Positions 26,240-35,577 of a stretch of DNA of 53,405 bases are shown here, piece after piece. The stretch's first letter is position 1. Each line of letters begins with the position of its first letter. Under the pieces are notes generated by a model that saw nothing but the letters and a program-made list of their open reading frames with translations, ran no database searches and was not told the DNA's origin. The position numbers and the translations under genes were made by a program. The DNA is from Planctomycetaceae bacterium (GTDB lineage: Bacteria; Planctomycetota; Planctomycetia; Planctomycetales; Planctomycetaceae): NCBI GenBank assembly GCA_018699955.1, contig JABISG010000142.1:1-53405 (forward strand), read 5' to 3'.

Positions 26240-29200
26240 ATGAGACTAAACACTATGAACTTCCTCTGCAAACTGACCGTCGTCGTGACTGCGCTGTTCT
26301 CAGCGGCGGATGCTTTCGCGCAGGGGTACGACCCCTCGATTGCTCCGTTGTCACAATTCGGGGCTCCGAACGGATCTGCGTCAAATTATGGATACAGCTC
26401 TTATAGCTCCTATCCGACCGAATCGTTTTACGGCTACGAAAGCCAGTCGGCGTACCAGACATCGTCTCGGCAGAATGCAGCCAGAGCTGTGGTCTCTGAC
26501 ATCGTCGGATACCAACTCAATGCGCCCTTCGCACCGCGGCTCAGTGTCGATGGCATCTTTGGCAATCGCAGAGGGATCGACAGCAACTCGACCAGCGTCA
26601 GCGCATTTCTGCCCTGGCACATCAATCCGGGTAAGAATCTCATTTTCGGCGTCGTACGAGGAACCAGCACCGATCTGGGCGACTTTTCCGGCAACTTTGG
26701 AATCGGTCACCGTTACTACTTCGAGGAACTGAACCGCATCTTTGGTGTTAGCGGCTGGTACGACATCGACGACACACACAATCAGTCCTACACTCGCGCC
26801 GGCCTGCAACTGGAGTCGATCGGCCGTTACCTTGAGGTCCGGGGCGGTGCCGACATTGTCCTCGATACCAATCGCTTGACGCTGAACCAGGGCTTTACGG
26901 GCGATGCACCACTTTTTCAGGGCAACAACGTCGCCTTCAACTTCCTCAACACGAGCGAGTTGGCCTACGACACGGGATACATTGAAGCGGGCGGCCCGAT
27001 GCCGTTCCTCGGACGCTATGGTGTGAACGCTTACGCCGGTGCGTACTACCTCTGGCACGACGATTCCGAAGAGGCTCTTGGATGGCGGCTTCGCACATCG
27101 GCCGCTTTGACGCGCGATGTTCAAGTCGGCATGAACTTAACCAACGACGACGTCTTCGGTTCCAACACGTCGGTCAATGTCTCGATTGCATTTCCGACCG
27201 GTGGGGTGAAGCAGATGTTTCGCTCGCCCCGCACGATTGTCCGCGGCCAAAGTCCTAACTCTCCCGAAACCAACCAGGTGTTGGCATTGCGGCCAGGATC
27301 GGTTTCCAGCCTGATGAGCAGCGACGTTTTTCGCGACCATCGTACACCGGTTAACATCGACACCGTCATTACGCCGGTCGCTGCAATTGATCCAGTCACC
27401 GGTCAGGCGGTCTGCATTGTCCACGTCGATCCCAACCAGACAGAGATTGGAATCGGAACGTTTGAATCTCCCTTCCGTAATCTGGAAGGAGCACGCTCGA
27501 CAAACGATGGAAGTTGTCGAATTATTCGAGTCGTTCCGCGTACCGACGGCACGGGGACGAACCTGGTCCTCACGCAGCCGTTCCAGCTCTTCCCCAACCA
27601 ACGATTGCTTTCAAGCTCGGTATCGCACCAGTTTGCAACGAACCGGGGAACTTTCGAACTGCCCGGTTTCACCGGCGGCTCGCTTCCGTTGATCACAAAC
27701 AGTCAGGGTGCTGCCAGTTCCGTTGTCACCATGGTTGACAACACGGAAGTCTCCGGGTTCACGGTCGATGGCACGACACGCCACATCGGAATTAATGGCA
27801 ACATCAGTGGATTCAGCATCAACCGAAATACAATTCAGAACGCAACGAATGGCGTTCAGTTGGCTAATGCTTCGGGAACCGGCTTGATTGACCAGAATAC
27901 CTTCCTGAGTAACAGCGTCGATGGCGTCAACATTACGGTCACCGGCGGCGACACGCTCAATCTGGCGGTCACCGGCAACTCTGCCAACCTCAACGAAGAC
28001 GATGGCATCGACATCACCACGACCGGCAGCACACTGAATGCGACTTTTTCCGACAACCTTATTGGTGGCAGCATGGACAACGGGATTGAGCTGACATCCC
28101 GGATGAATTCCACCATCGTGACGACACTGGTAAGAAACCAACTCGGCACCACGACGACGGGTTTCCTCGGAAACGGAAACGCCGGCTTCAACTTCAACGC
28201 CGACAGCGGTACCGCCAACATTGTGATTGGTGGAACAGACGCAGCCGACGGCAACAGAATCACCGAAAACACCATCGATGGCATTGCGTTTGACCTGACG
28301 GGCAGCGCGATTGCGTTAACCAACATTCAGAACAACGTGATTGGAGCACCGGTTGCACTGACGGCACCGGCCAGCCTGTTCGACATCGTCGTCAACTTCA
28401 CCGGCGGCCTGACGCCGTCACAGGAAGCGATCTTCACATCGGCCGAGCAAGTTTGGGAGTCGATCATTATCGGCGACATTCCCGATGTTGGGTTGATCGA
28501 TGATGTCGAAATCGACGCGGCCGGCGTCGCGATTGACGGTGTGGGTGGTATTCTTGGACAAGCCGGCCCCACGGGGCTGCGAGTTGGCTCCTTCCTGCCG
28601 TTCTCGGGAATCATGCAGTTCGATTCTGCCGACCTTGGAGCGTTGGAAGCAAGCGGCCAACTGCAGGACGTCATCCTGCACGAAATGGCACACGTTTTGG
28701 GACTCGGTACAATCTGGAACAACCTCGGTCTGTTGACCGGTGCCGGCGGGGCCGATCCACGTTTCATCGGAACGCAGGCCACCGCGGAATACAATGCTCG
28801 ATTCCCCGCCGGTGGCGGCGTGGGCGTACCCGTGGCCAACACTGGCGGTGGCGGAACACGCGACGCCCACTGGCGTGAATCAGTCTACAACAACGAGCTG
28901 ATGACCGGCTTTCTGAACGCCGGCGTGAATCCCATCAGCCGCACGACGGTTGCACAGTGGGCCGACTTGGGCTACGTGGTCGATATCACACAGGCACAAC
29001 CATTCATCCAAGCTGCCCCAGGCACGCCAGCCGCACCGCTCGTCGGTGCACCGCTGGTTGATGGCGTTATCCGCATTGCAGACATTCCACTTGTCGAGAT
29101 GGCTGAAGTGAACGTGCCGAATCATCCCGACGATCCGGGCATTCGCCTCACGCTGACGGACACCGCCGTCCTGCAGACTTCGACCATCCTCAACAACCAG

Positions 29201-31846
29201 ATCAACCAGATCGCTGGCGAGGGAGTTCTCCTCGAATCGGCAAATGGATCGTCCATCGACGACTTGACGATGAGCAACAACACTGTGACCGCAAACGTCA
29301 CTGGTACACTGGCCCGCGCCACAACAGGCGGTACCATCAACCTCACCGTCACCGACAACGTGTTCAACCTCAACACCGCCGCTAACACCGGCTTCAGCGC
29401 ACAGGCTAACGGTGCCGGCTCAACGGTCAACATCAACGCTTTCCAGAACAACACCGCCAGCAACAATGCAAGCGGCAACGGCGTGCGATTTGAGGCATTG
29501 GCCGGCGGTACGCTTAACGTCGCCAATTTCACCGGAAACACAATGGCCGGCAACGGTCTGAATGGTGCCTTCCTGCGAGCAGACGGAACAGCCTCAGTCA
29601 TCGCCGGCGGAATCGGTATCAACGGCCAGACTGTTAACACTTTCAATTCCAACACCGGATTCGGCATCGGCTTTGAAGCTTCCGCAGGCGGCAGCATCCT
29701 TGGTGCCGGCAGCGCTGGAAACTTCACATTGCTGAACAACGTCTTCGGCAACACCGGTGAGGGCAACGGCATGGGCGGCGTCAACGCCGTGGCTGACGCC
29801 ACATCGCCAACATTGAGCACGCTCAACCTGGAGTTCGGCGGCATTCTCATGGGTGACGAGAACACCATCGTTGCAAACACAGATGTCGGCATCGCCTACT
29901 CGCTCCAGAACAACTCGACTGGAACACTCGTCCTCCGCAGCAACACGATCACCAACACCGTCGATAATGCGGCAACAACAACTCGTCTCGGACAGGGTGT
30001 CTTTGTCGAAGTGGCCGGAACATCGACGCTTAACAACTCTGTCTTCGACGCCAATACAATTACCAACAACGTCGGTAGCGGCGTCCAAGGGTTAGTTCGA
30101 CAATCCGGCGTGGTGACCGATCTCGTCATCGGTAATACCGACGGCGACGACGATGACGGCAACATCATCACCAACAACACAGGCGACGGCATCGCCTGGC
30201 TGCGTCGTGACACGGCCCGCGTTATCAATCTGGACATCATCGACAACACACTCATGTCCAACGCCAACGGTTTGAACCTCACCGCGCAAAATGCCGGTCT
30301 GCTGGACACCTACGACGTCGATGACAACATCATCACCATGAACACTGTCAATGGTGTCCGCCTGCGGGTCGATGCTGACGCCGACCTCGACATCGACATG
30401 AACAACAACCTCATTACCAACAACACCGGCGATGGTATTAACACGTCGGAAAGCGTCAACACAATTAACGACTCCAGAAGCATCAGCGGAACGTGGACCA
30501 ATAACACGATCACAAACAATACAGGACATGGCATCCAGCTGACCGCGGCGACCAACAATCTCATTGTTGGTACCGCGGGGAATGGCAACCTCATCAGCAT
30601 GAACGGGCTGGACGGTGTAGAAATCAACAGCTTCGGTTCGGCCACGTTCACCGAAAACACGTTCACCAACAACGGCACCGGCGGACTTGACTTCAATCCA
30701 ACCTCCACATACCTACTTACCCTCAACAACAACATCTTCCGTAGCAACACGGGAACCGGTGTTGCACTTGATGGCGGTGGCCTGGCCTCTGTCACTGTGG
30801 TCATGAACTCGAACATTATCGATCTGAACACCGGGGACGGCCTTGAAATCAACGGGGGCACCGCCGGCTTGTCATTGACATCCGACAGCAACGAGTACAC
30901 ACGAAACCTGGGCCGCGGTATTGATATTCTGAACCAATCAAGTGCCGACTCGATCCTGTCATTCAACAACGACATCATCGTTGCAAACGAACTGGAAGGT
31001 CTCTATGTCGTCAACACCGCGTCGGCAACACAGAATCAAACCGACTTAGCGACAGTCGCCTTGGCAGCCGATGGTGCGGTCACCGCAACGCCGACGCTGA
31101 ATCTGTCGGTGAGAAACTCGATGATAACTGGTAACGGCAACTCCAGCGCGTTTGCGAGTACGGGACTTATCTTGCGGGTTGGTACCAGCGATGGCGGTCG
31201 AGGATTTACTGATCCCGGCGGGTTCGCATCTGATGGTCGCGGCGGTGTCATTGCGACGATTACCAACAATATGTTTAACGGCAACTTCGGCGAAGACGTC
31301 TTCATTGAAGGGTTCGTCTCCACAGTCGATCCGGCCACCACCGGCGGAGCCTGGACCGATCAGAACACGGCGGCCCGAGACCCTGCCAACGACCTGTTCA
31401 CCCCGTCCGGATATCAGTCAGACCCGCTCGCTCGGCTCGACCTGATCTTCACCGGAAATACGGGCGACTCGGTCGATGTGTCTCGCAGTGGAGCGTCGTA
31501 CAACAATGCCGAGGCAGTGTTCAAATCACGCACAATTGGCCAGGACAACGGAACAGACGGCGGGTTCTTCGACGATCCCGGCCCGTTCACTTCGGGAACG
31601 CGTGCCCGGAACGCCCAACGGTTGGCCGCACGTGAAGTCAACGCCTTCGGCAACTTTACTGCTCCAAGTCTGACAATCGGAGCTTCCGACAGCTTCCTCT
31701 ATCCGGGCGTTGGCCTGAGTACCTTCCGAAGAACGGCCGCTTCGACGACTACCGGATTCACAGCGGCAGACCTCTTCACCGACAGCGTCTTACTCGGCAT
31801 TCAGTTCGGCGAACTGCCGTTCCAGTGGGGCACGTTTGTGCCATAA
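26240..31846 (+). CDS. Giant inverse-autotransporter-like surface protein with embedded leishmanolysin-like metalloprotease
   Basis: 1,868 residues from ATG 26240 (GGAAG just upstream). A signal peptide (MNFLCKLTVVVTALFSAADA, cleavage near 27) is followed by a Ser/Tyr-rich linker and, at about 94-322, a beta-barrel region with intimin/invasin-like signs (NFGIGHRYYF, GVSGWYDIDDTHNQSYTRAG, YLEVRGGADI, SVNVSIAFP). About 400-705 reads as right-handed beta-helix (NTIQN, NGVQL, DGVNI turns). About 712-918 is a metzincin-type domain: HEMAHVLGLGTIW (His814, Glu815, His818), a third candidate ligand in DAHWRES (His877), a Met-turn ELMTGFLNAG (Met888) and DLGYVVD. About 955-1600 is a second, Asn/Thr-rich beta-helix (NNTITNNTGDGI). 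The N-terminal barrel with C-terminal passenger is the order of inverse autotransporters (type Ve), which display adhesins. Domain calls are by motif, not by search. A terminator follows. Confidence 0.82.
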   Translation: MRLNTMNFLCKLTVVVTALFSAADAFAQGYDPSIAPLSQFGAPNGSASNYGYSSYSSYPTESFYGYESQSAYQTSSRQNAARAVVSDIVGYQLNAPFAPRLSVDGIFGNRRGIDSNSTSVSAFLPWHINPGKNLIFGVVRGTSTDLGDFSGNFGIGHRYYFEELNRIFGVSGWYDIDDTHNQSYTRAGLQLESIGRYLEVRGGADIVLDTNRLTLNQGFTGDAPLFQGNNVAFNFLNTSELAYDTGYIEAGGPMPFLGRYGVNAYAGAYYLWHDDSEEALGWRLRTSAALTRDVQVGMNLTNDDVFGSNTSVNVSIAFPTGGVKQMFRSPRTIVRGQSPNSPETNQVLALRPGSVSSLMSSDVFRDHRTPVNIDTVITPVAAIDPVTGQAVCIVHVDPNQTEIGIGTFESPFRNLEGARSTNDGSCRIIRVVPRTDGTGTNLVLTQPFQLFPNQRLLSSSVSHQFATNRGTFELPGFTGGSLPLITNSQGAASSVVTMVDNTEVSGFTVDGTTRHIGINGNISGFSINRNTIQNATNGVQLANASGTGLIDQNTFLSNSVDGVNITVTGGDTLNLAVTGNSANLNEDDGIDITTTGSTLNATFSDNLIGGSMDNGIELTSRMNSTIVTTLVRNQLGTTTTGFLGNGNAGFNFNADSGTANIVIGGTDAADGNRITENTIDGIAFDLTGSAIALTNIQNNVIGAPVALTAPASLFDIVVNFTGGLTPSQEAIFTSAEQVWESIIIGDIPDVGLIDDVEIDAAGVAIDGVGGILGQAGPTGLRVGSFLPFSGIMQFDSADLGALEASGQLQDVILHEMAHVLGLGTIWNNLGLLTGAGGADPRFIGTQATAEYNARFPAGGGVGVPVANTGGGGTRDAHWRESVYNNELMTGFLNAGVNPISRTTVAQWADLGYVVDITQAQPFIQAAPGTPAAPLVGAPLVDGVIRIADIPLVEMAEVNVPNHPDDPGIRLTLTDTAVLQTSTILNNQINQIAGEGVLLESANGSSIDDLTMSNNTVTANVTGTLARATTGGTINLTVTDNVFNLNTAANTGFSAQANGAGSTVNINAFQNNTASNNASGNGVRFEALAGGTLNVANFTGNTMAGNGLNGAFLRADGTASVIAGGIGINGQTVNTFNSNTGFGIGFEASAGGSILGAGSAGNFTLLNNVFGNTGEGNGMGGVNAVADATSPTLSTLNLEFGGILMGDENTIVANTDVGIAYSLQNNSTGTLVLRSNTITNTVDNAATTTRLGQGVFVEVAGTSTLNNSVFDANTITNNVGSGVQGLVRQSGVVTDLVIGNTDGDDDDGNIITNNTGDGIAWLRRDTARVINLDIIDNTLMSNANGLNLTAQNAGLLDTYDVDDNIITMNTVNGVRLRVDADADLDIDMNNNLITNNTGDGINTSESVNTINDSRSISGTWTNNTITNNTGHGIQLTAATNNLIVGTAGNGNLISMNGLDGVEINSFGSATFTENTFTNNGTGGLDFNPTSTYLLTLNNNIFRSNTGTGVALDGGGLASVTVVMNSNIIDLNTGDGLEINGGTAGLSLTSDSNEYTRNLGRGIDILNQSSADSILSFNNDIIVANELEGLYVVNTASATQNQTDLATVALAADGAVTATPTLNLSVRNSMITGNGNSSAFASTGLILRVGTSDGGRGFTDPGGFASDGRGGVIATITNNMFNGNFGEDVFIEGFVSTVDPATTGGAWTDQNTAARDPANDLFTPSGYQSDPLARLDLIFTGNTGDSVDVSRSGASYNNAEAVFKSRTIGQDNGTDGGFFDDPGPFTSGTRARNAQRLAAREVNAFGNFTAPSLTIGASDSFLYPGVGLSTFRRTAASTTTGFTAADLFTDSVLLGIQFGELPFQWGTFVP

Positions 31847-31894
31847 GACGGCCACTTGCTGCAAAGTGCAGAACCTGACTATCGACGAAATCAA

Positions 31895-31936
31895 AGAGAC
31901 CCGGTTTTCGCAAGAGAATCGGGTCTCTTACTTTTT
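31895..31936 (+). terminator. Rho-independent terminator of the surface-protein gene
   Basis: Nine-bp perfect stem agagacccg / cgggtctct with a 16-base loop, then tacttttt, 49 bases after the stop codon at 31846. On the other strand the birA gene also ends nearby, but the T-tract is on the plus strand. Confidence 0.8.
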
Positions 31937-32000
31937 GCGGGGCGTCGCACATTCGTGCGATCAGCTGCCCACTCATCCTTGCTCGACTGAGCAGCGCCGC

Positions 32001-32861
32001 TCACATGATGCCGGCTATGATTCCACTGAAGAAACGTTTGGTTCCGCTGCCGGTCTTCAACAACAACGCTCCGTCACGATCGACGCCTTGGCATTCGCCG
32101 ACCACCTGGCGGTTATTGACGTCAAGGATTACTGTCTGCCCCCGCAACACGCAGAACCGCCGCCACCTTGTACGCAAGTCGTCGCGTGGAACAGAGAGCC
32201 GATGCAAGTTTAGTTCGATCTGTCCAATCAACCGAATGAGGACGTCGGGCAACGCAAATGACTGCCCCGCCACATCGATCAGCGACGTCGCGATTTCACG
32301 GATGGCATCAGGAGCGGCGGACAACGAGTTGTTGACGTTCAAACCCACGCCAATCACCAGTCGGTTTGCCGGCGCGGCCCGTGTTTCGATCAGAATTCCG
32401 CAGGTTTTACGACCGTTCAAGAACACGTCGTTCGGCCATTTCAAACCGATGTGAACGTCTGACAGCAACTCCGACAATGTTTCGCACATGGCCAGTCCAA
32501 CGGTCAGCGATGCTTTGGGACGATTCTCCGGCGTCAATGAAAACCGATCACAGTCAACAACCAGCGAAAACGTCAAAGATCCCTCAGCCGACCACCACTG
32601 GTTCTCGCCACGTCCACGGCCCTGTGTTTGGCTTTCTGCAAGAACCACCACCGGACACTCGCAGTCCGGCCGCTCGGTTAATTCCAGTCCGCGATCATTG
32701 GTCGAGCCAAGCGTCTGGTGAAACTCGACTTTCCGAACGAATGTTTCCGCGACGATTCGATCAAAATCGAAGTCAGACGTGACACGCAATTCGGAAGCTG
32801 GCGTGGAACACTCCGATTCCGCAGCAGCGGGCGGATTGGCGTCTCGCTCTTCATTCGGCAT
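32001..32861 (-). CDS. birA: Biotin--[acetyl-CoA-carboxylase] ligase
   Basis: 286 residues. Activates biotin with ATP and attaches it to the carboxyl-carrier lysine of biotin-dependent carboxylases, such as one partnering the carboxyltransferase at 49584. It is the monofunctional form, without a DNA-binding HTH: after a roughly 35-residue low-complexity start comes STNDRGLE, the biotinyl-5'-AMP loop ESQTQGRGRGENQW, GLKWPNDVFLNGRKTCGILIE with the catalytic Lys, VIGVGLNVNN, and a C-terminal SH3-like domain (LRGQTVILDVNNRQVVGECQ). In the loop the usual GRGR-x-GR-x-W reads GRGRGENQW, a mild deviation. The gene starts 22 bases after the rpoN stop and is probably the last of this operon. Confidence 0.95.
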   Translation of the reverse strand: MPNEERDANPPAAAESECSTPASELRVTSDFDFDRIVAETFVRKVEFHQTLGSTNDRGLELTERPDCECPVVVLAESQTQGRGRGENQWWSAEGSLTFSLVVDCDRFSLTPENRPKASLTVGLAMCETLSELLSDVHIGLKWPNDVFLNGRKTCGILIETRAAPANRLVIGVGLNVNNSLSAAPDAIREIATSLIDVAGQSFALPDVLIRLIGQIELNLHRLSVPRDDLRTRWRRFCVLRGQTVILDVNNRQVVGECQGVDRDGALLLKTGSGTKRFFSGIIAGIM

Positions 32862-32883
32862 GACGCGTTCCGCATTCCAAATA

Positions 32884-34374
32884 TCAATACTCCCGCCGCT
32901 CGCGCGACGAGGGGATGTCCATCGCCTTACGATATTTCGTTACGGTGCGGCGGGCAAGCTGATAGCCCTCTTTCGCAAGCCGTTCAACCAGCGCGTCGTC
33001 GCTGAGAGGACGCTGCTTGTCCTCGTTATCGACGATCTCCTTGAGCTTCAGACGAATAATACCCCAAGCGACTTCGCTTCCATCTGCCGCCGTCGTTCCC
33101 CCGCCGAAAAACCGCTTCAGCGGAAACAGGCCGCGGGGAGTCTGAATCCACTTGTCATCGACCGCACGGGAAACCGTCGTCACATGCACGCCAACATCGT
33201 CGGCTATCTGCTGCATTTTCAACGGAACAATCTGCTCCGGTCCCTTGTCGAGAAAACAGGTTTGATGATCGACAATCGCCTGGGCAACTCGCCGCAAAGT
33301 GTTTTGCCTTTGCTCAATCGACTCAATCAACCATTTGGCCGATTCGATTTTCTTCTTGATATATTCCTTCGTCTCCGCACCCGGATTGCTGCTGAATAAC
33401 TGCAGGTATTTTCTACTGATTCGCAGTTGCGGGACGTATTCGTCTTCCAGCGAAACAATGTAGCTGCCGTCATCCTTTTGCGTCACCGACAAATCCGGGG
33501 TGACGTTTTGCACCGGACGGTTCTCAAAACACCGCCCAGGCAATGGCTCCAGATTGAGCAATTGCTCGTGCGCCGCCTTGATCGTCTCGATCGTGTAGCC
33601 CGTCTTTCTTTGAATGATCGGTAAGCGGTTTTTTGAGAGGTCTTCGAGGTGCGAAGAAATCAGCGTAACGAGTACGTCGCGGTACGGTGTTTCCGGCGTT
33701 AGCTGCAACAGAAATAATTCTTTCACATCGCGGGCGCCGACGCCTGGCGGATCGCATTTTTGCAATAACATCAAAGCCAACTGAGCACGCTCGAATTCGA
33801 TCGGCCGGCCGTAAACTTGAACGATCTCGGCGAGAGACCCCTGCACACGGCCGTTGTGATCGAGATTCTGGATCAGGTATTCGCCGAACTGGCGGACGTC
33901 GGAATCACAGTTGAAAAAGGCGAACTGCTCCAGCAGGTATTCGTGCAGCGATTGTGCCCTCGCCTCGGCGTTGTTCATTGTATCGTGCTGACGGTCGCCG
34001 TCTTCGGTCATCCGATTGGACGACACCCGCGAACCGGCCGAAACGTTGTCTTCCGGCCATTCGGACGAAATCTCCATCAGCCGTTCAAAATCGGCTTCGT
34101 TGTTGTGATCGGAATCGACGACAAGTTCGCGCTCTTCAACCTCGACGGGCTGCGCTTCCTCGCCGTTCCGCTCGGCTTCGCCGTTCGATTCCTCAGGGGT
34201 CTCCTCGGCATCGCTCGCGCCTCGTTCCAACAGAACGTTTTCTTCCAACTCCTGCTCGATGCGTTCCTGCAGCGCCATCACCGGCAGTTGGAGAATCTCC
34301 ATCGACTGGATCATGCGCGGAGAGAGCGTCATCATCTGCTTCTGTTGCAGATGCATTCCGACGTTCATATGCAT
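32884..34374 (-). CDS. rpoN: RNA polymerase sigma-54 factor
   Basis: 496 residues. Directs RNA polymerase to -24/-12 promoters that need AAA+ activators. Region I (about 7-50, Gln/Leu-rich: LQQKQMMTLSPRMIQSMEIL) is followed by an acidic linker (region II, about 50-130), the core-binding region III (about 140-330: LHEYLLEQFAFFNCD, QKCDPPGVGARDVKE), and the DNA-binding end with the HTH (MQQIADDVGVHVTTVSRAV) and the RpoN box ARRTVTKYR. It starts with ATG at 34374. The intergenic spacing to recR is 50 bases and to birA 22 bases, so the block is likely co-transcribed. Sigma-54 regulons in Planctomycetes are not well mapped; no activator gene is in this window. Confidence 0.97.
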   Translation of the reverse strand: MHMNVGMHLQQKQMMTLSPRMIQSMEILQLPVMALQERIEQELEENVLLERGASDAEETPEESNGEAERNGEEAQPVEVEERELVVDSDHNNEADFERLMEISSEWPEDNVSAGSRVSSNRMTEDGDRQHDTMNNAEARAQSLHEYLLEQFAFFNCDSDVRQFGEYLIQNLDHNGRVQGSLAEIVQVYGRPIEFERAQLALMLLQKCDPPGVGARDVKELFLLQLTPETPYRDVLVTLISSHLEDLSKNRLPIIQRKTGYTIETIKAAHEQLLNLEPLPGRCFENRPVQNVTPDLSVTQKDDGSYIVSLEDEYVPQLRISRKYLQLFSSNPGAETKEYIKKKIESAKWLIESIEQRQNTLRRVAQAIVDHQTCFLDKGPEQIVPLKMQQIADDVGVHVTTVSRAVDDKWIQTPRGLFPLKRFFGGGTTAADGSEVAWGIIRLKLKEIVDNEDKQRPLSDDALVERLAKEGYQLARRTVTKYRKAMDIPSSRERREY

Positions 34375-34423
34375 GATTCAGGTGCCTTATTTAGCCGAAC
34401 ACAAAAAGCGATTCTTATTCTTT

Positions 34424-35050
34424 CTAAAACTCTCGCCGGCCGCGCAATGCGTCGGCCAACATGTCCTTGTTAGCAAACTCTAGCACACTCCCGGCGGCAA
34501 TCCCGCGTGCCAACCGCGTGATGGAAACATTTTCGTCGGCAAGCAAGTTCGATATGTACAATGCCGTGCCATCTCCTTCCAATGTCGGATTTGTCGCAAG
34601 GACCACCTCGCGAACTCCTTCATCGCGCACACGCCGCACAAGCGCTCTGAGCGTTAAATTCTCCGGACCGACTCCTTCAAGCGGTGAAATCCGCCCCTGC
34701 AAGACGTGATACAACCCTTGAAAAACGCCCGCCGCCTCAAGTGAAGTGACATCCCGAGGCTGTTCAACCACGCAAAGCGTTTGCCGTTCGCGACGCGGAT
34801 CGGAACAAATGCCGCACTGTTCACTTTCAGTCAGGTTGAAGCAGTGTGGGCAAGGATGTACTGCCGCCTTCACTTCGCGTATCGCCTCGGCTAACTCGAA
34901 TGCTTCGGCTTTATTGCACGACAAGATGTGGTGGCTGAGCCGTTCGGCCGTTTTGCGTCCGATACCGGGCAAGCGGGCAAACTGATCGACCAGGTGACCG
35001 ACAGCCTCGCCGTAGGGATGAGTTGCCTTGGGAAATTGTTTCGCTGCCAT
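34424..35050 (-). CDS. recR: Recombination mediator protein RecR
   Basis: 208 residues, the usual length. With RecF and RecO it loads RecA at single-stranded gaps. The helix-hairpin-helix LPGIGRKTAERLSHHIL sits at about 27-43, the zinc finger CPHCFNLTESEQCGIC at about 67-82, and the Toprim domain follows (TLCVVEQPRDVTSLE, ATNPTLEGDGTALYI). The C-terminal Walker-like ITRLARGIAAGSVLEF is complete. The stop is 50 bases before rpoN; the recR start is 57 bases past the ybaB stop, matching the conserved dnaX-ybaB-recR order of many bacteria. Confidence 0.97.
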   Translation of the reverse strand: MAAKQFPKATHPYGEAVGHLVDQFARLPGIGRKTAERLSHHILSCNKAEAFELAEAIREVKAAVHPCPHCFNLTESEQCGICSDPRRERQTLCVVEQPRDVTSLEAAGVFQGLYHVLQGRISPLEGVGPENLTLRALVRRVRDEGVREVVLATNPTLEGDGTALYISNLLADENVSITRLARGIAAGSVLEFANKDMLADALRGRREF

Positions 35051-35106
35051 CGTTCTGAAATGAGTCCTTCGGTCACCGTCACCAATTGCGACGTATTTTG
35101 CGAATC

Positions 35107-35505
35107 TCAGGTCGCCGTGTTATCGGCCCCCATGTCGCCAAGTCCCATTTTCGACAACGCATCGTTCAAACCGGGGATGTTCATCTCGCCGGTCATTTTG
35201 CCCATTTCCTCAGCCGCCGCCTCTTTGGCTTTATCGAGCGACTGATTCACGGCGGCAACCAACAGGTCCTCCAGCATCTCTCCATCGCCAGAATCGAGCA
35301 GCGATTGCTCGACTTGGATGGACTGAACTTTCTGATCGGCAGTCGCCTGCACTTTGACCATCCCTCCGCCAGCCTGTCCCTCGACGCGGATCTTGCAGAG
35401 ATTGTCCCGCATGTCTCCCATTCGCTCCTGCATTTGTTGCGCCTGGCGCATCATTTCAGGAGCCTGTTTGAGCAGCGACGCCATATTGCCCAGATTTCCG
35501 AACAT
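35107..35505 (-). CDS. ybaB: YbaB/EbfC nucleoid-associated protein
   Basis: 132 residues. A small DNA-binding protein that forms homodimers; its helical N-terminus (MASLLKQAPEMMRQAQQMQE) and the central beta-sheet region (VEGQAGGGMVKVQATADQKV) match the family. The C-terminal tail after residue 105 (Gly/Met/Asp-rich) is a mild extension. A clear purine-rich ribosome-binding site (AAGGAAAA) precedes the ATG. It lies between recR and dnaX, its usual position, 73 bases after the dnaX stop. Confidence 0.95.
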   Translation of the reverse strand: MFGNLGNMASLLKQAPEMMRQAQQMQERMGDMRDNLCKIRVEGQAGGGMVKVQATADQKVQSIQVEQSLLDSGDGEMLEDLLVAAVNQSLDKAKEAAAEEMGKMTGEMNIPGLNDALSKMGLGDMGADNTAT

Positions 35506-35577
35506 GTTGAATTTTTCCTTTTAGAGCCACATCACGACCGCTGAAAAAAGGGCCAGTCCCTATTTCTTCAAATCCGG

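Noticed and set aside
30310..30978. 222-codon minus-strand ORF inside the giant surface protein gene
   Set aside because: It is antisense to a continuous beta-helix frame with clear motifs; the composition is a shadow of aac/acc-rich codons.
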